From an uncultured Ruminococcus sp. (GTDB lineage: Bacteria; Bacillota; Clostridia; Oscillospirales; Acutalibacteraceae): a stretch of 6,809 nt of DNA. The notes beneath the pieces are model-generated. The model saw only the letters and a program-made list of their open reading frames with translations, did no database searches and was not told the DNA's origin. Of this stretch, positions 5,836-6,809 are shown in pieces (position 1 is the stretch's first letter; the number at the start of each line of letters is the position of its first letter). The stretch spans positions 1 through 6,809 of the forward strand of contig CADCON010000216.1 in NCBI GenBank assembly GCA_902803035.1. Direction: 5' to 3'. The translations under genes and the position numbers were made by a program.

Positions 5836-5862
5836 TTCGTGATTTATTCTATAAATTACGAA
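5836..5862. repeat. 27-bp imperfect palindrome between divergent promoters
   Basis: TTCGTGATTTAT (5836-5847) and ATAAATTACGAA (5851-5862) form a 12-bp inverted repeat with one G·T mismatch around TCT. It lies about 60 bp upstream of the lipoprotein -35 element and 37 bp upstream of the T-box -35 element. No T run follows on either strand, so a terminator is unlikely. A regulator-binding site is possible. I see nothing coding in the rest of 5776-5899, only AT-rich sequence including an inverted TTTTTTC/GAAAAAA pair (5788-5805). Confidence 0.5.
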
Positions 5863-5899
5863 AGGTATTTGTGCTATTTATGAAAAATCAAAAAAATCC

Positions 5900-5928
5900 T
5901 TGACAACCGGATTGCATGGTGCTATAAT
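5900..5928 (+). promoter_or_regulatory. Consensus sigma-A promoter of the T-box/trpB2 transcript
   Basis: TTGACA (5900-5905) and TATAAT (5923-5928) are both perfect and are separated by 17 nt. Transcription should begin near 5933-5935, just before the T-box leader. Control is therefore expected at termination rather than initiation. Confidence 0.93.
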
Positions 5929-5934
5929 CACCAC

Positions 5935-6245
5935 AACAAAACCTGAGAGTAAGAGTAGTATCCGGTGTCCGGGCATTCCAAGAGAGCGGCGGAGGGTGAA
6001 ATCGCCGCATTGCGCGTACCGGTGAATGGACTTATGAGGGCGAACGAAAGCGACCGCTTCGCGGCGTCAGTAGCAATCGACGGGACATCCGCACCCGTTA
6101 TCATGGCGGAGCGTATTATGTGATACGTGCAAAAGTGGCCGGTTCGTGCAGGATCCGGCAAGCCGGGTGGCACCGCAGGAATCTGAATTCAGTTTATCAG
6201 CGTTCCTGTCCCAGCAGTAAAACCGTTGGGACAGGAGCGTTTTTT
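5935..6245 (+). promoter_or_regulatory. T-box riboswitch, tryptophan (UGG) specifier
   Basis: This leader senses uncharged tRNA and prevents termination when the amino acid is scarce. Stem I is readable: TAAG (5950-5953) pairs with CTTA (6031-6034) below the specifier loop and CCGGT (5962-5966) with ACCGG (6018-6022) above it. The loop strands are AGTAGTAT and TGAATGGA, giving UGG (6027-6029), the Trp codon. AGAGAG (5981-5986) and a distal GCGGCG/CGCCGC stem (5986-6008) follow the usual pattern. The T-box itself is GGGTGGCACCGC (6165-6176). In the antiterminator, GGG pairs with CCC (6210-6212) and GCAGGAA (6175-6181) with TTCCTGT (6203-6209). The bulge TGGC fits the acceptor end GCCA of tRNA-Trp. 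Stems between 6035 and 6160 include CCGC/GCGG and ACGGG/CCCGT hairpins. Confidence 0.95.
6201..6245 (+). terminator. T-box-controlled intrinsic terminator
   Basis: A 13-bp stem (6201-6213 with 6227-6239, one G·U pair) closes a 13-nt loop and is followed by six T (6240-6245). Its 5' arm is the same sequence that pairs in the T-box antiterminator, so the two structures exclude each other. It lies about 57 nt before the trpB2 start. Confidence 0.93.
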
Positions 6246-6302
6246 GTTACCCTGACCAACATCACACATTCCCACTTTTATCTACGTGAAAGGACGATTG
6301 CT

Positions 6303-6809
6303 ATGAAACAGGACGCAAACATTCCCTACAAGGTTTACCTCAGCGAAGATGAACTTCCTCAGGCATGGTATAATCTCCGCGCGGACATGAAAACCAAGCC
6401 CGCGCCGCTTCTCAACCCCGGCACAGGCAAGCCGCTGACAGCCGAAGAGCTTTCCCCGATTTTCTGTGAGGAGCTGGTGGCGCAGGAGCTGGACAACGAC
6501 ACGCCGTTCATCGAAATTCCCGAGGAAATCAGGAGCTGTTACAGGATGTTCCGCCCCTCTCCGCTGGTCAGGGCCTACTTCCTGGAGGAAGCGCTCGGCA
6601 CTCCCGCCAAGATCTATTACAAATTCGAAGGCAACAACACCAGCGGCAGCCACAAGCTCAATTCCGCCATGGCGCAGGCTTATTACGCCAAAAAGCAGGG
6701 ACTCAGGGGCGTTACCACCGAAACCGGCGCCGGTCAGTGGGGTACGGCCCTGTCCATGGCCTGTGCATACCTGGGCCTTGACTGCAAGGTGTTCATGGTC
6801 AAGGTCAGC
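6303..6809 (+). CDS. trpB: TrpB2-type tryptophan synthase beta chain (partial, 5' end)
   Basis: The first 169 codons are present and the frame is open to the window edge. The ATG has AAAGGA 8 nt upstream. Recognisable blocks are RPSPLVRA (84-91), KFEGNNTSGSHKLNSA (107-122) with the PLP-binding lysine K118, and TTETGAGQWGTALSMAC followed by GLDCKVFMVKVS. The GSHKLNSA form, instead of GAHKINNA, and the extra N-terminal region of about 80 residues point to the TrpB2 (TrpB-like) branch rather than classical TrpB1. The enzyme joins indole and serine to make tryptophan, using PLP. Some TrpB2 proteins work without TrpA and are thought to salvage indole. The tryptophan T-box directly upstream supports the tryptophan role. 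Whether trpA or other trp genes follow cannot be seen. Confidence 0.95.
   Translation, partial: MKQDANIPYKVYLSEDELPQAWYNLRADMKTKPAPLLNPGTGKPLTAEELSPIFCEELVAQELDNDTPFIEIPEEIRSCYRMFRPSPLVRAYFLEEALGTPAKIYYKFEGNNTSGSHKLNSAMAQAYYAKKQGLRGVTTETGAGQWGTALSMACAYLGLDCKVFMVKVS

Noticed and set aside
5928..6173. 81-codon minus-strand ORF over the T-box leader
   Set aside because: The region is fully explained by T-box RNA structure on the plus strand.
6282..6653. 123-codon minus-strand ORF at the right end
   Set aside because: It is antisense to the TrpB2 coding region, whose PLP-binding motif is on the plus strand.

Overview
The window looks like a chromosomal segment of a spore-forming Clostridia species, probably a gut Ruminococcaceae/Oscillospiraceae relative. 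This is inferred from a SpoIIP sporulation hydrolase, a tryptophan T-box leader, strong AGGAGG-type ribosome binding sites, and a palindromic intergenic element of a kind I associate with gut Firmicutes. No rRNA, tRNA, CRISPR array or transposase gene is visible.

Layout, left to right. Positions 1-66 carry a minus-strand promoter and a ribosome binding site for a gene beyond the left edge. On the minus strand, 238-1825 is a two-gene unit: an unrecognised 114-residue protein followed 4 nt later by an RtcB-type RNA ligase, ending in an intrinsic terminator. Further upstream on the same strand is a phosphatidylserine decarboxylase-like gene (1946-2749) with its own near-consensus promoter. Its terminator hairpin overlaps the promoter of the small-ORF/rtcB unit. 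Divergently on the plus strand is spoIIP (2958-4127), preceded by two matches to the sporulation sigma-E promoter pattern. After spoIIP come a 104-bp palindromic element with terminal inverted repeats, a 22-bp perfect palindrome and a TTG-initiated 64-residue membrane microprotein (4293-4487). That microprotein converges on a secreted lipoprotein gene (4568-5695, minus) across a shared bidirectional terminator. The right end is a consensus promoter, a complete T-box leader with a UGG (Trp) specifier, and the first 169 codons of a TrpB2-type tryptophan synthase beta chain running off the window.

The genes do not form one pathway. They are separately controlled units: RNA repair, membrane phospholipid synthesis, engulfment during sporulation, an envelope lipoprotein and tryptophan supply. 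The points most worth a second look are the abnormal processing-site motif in the decarboxylase, the small protein coupled to rtcB, the promoter nested in a terminator, the palindromic element with mutually exclusive hairpins, and the microprotein. I see no clear evidence of a large new multi-gene system.
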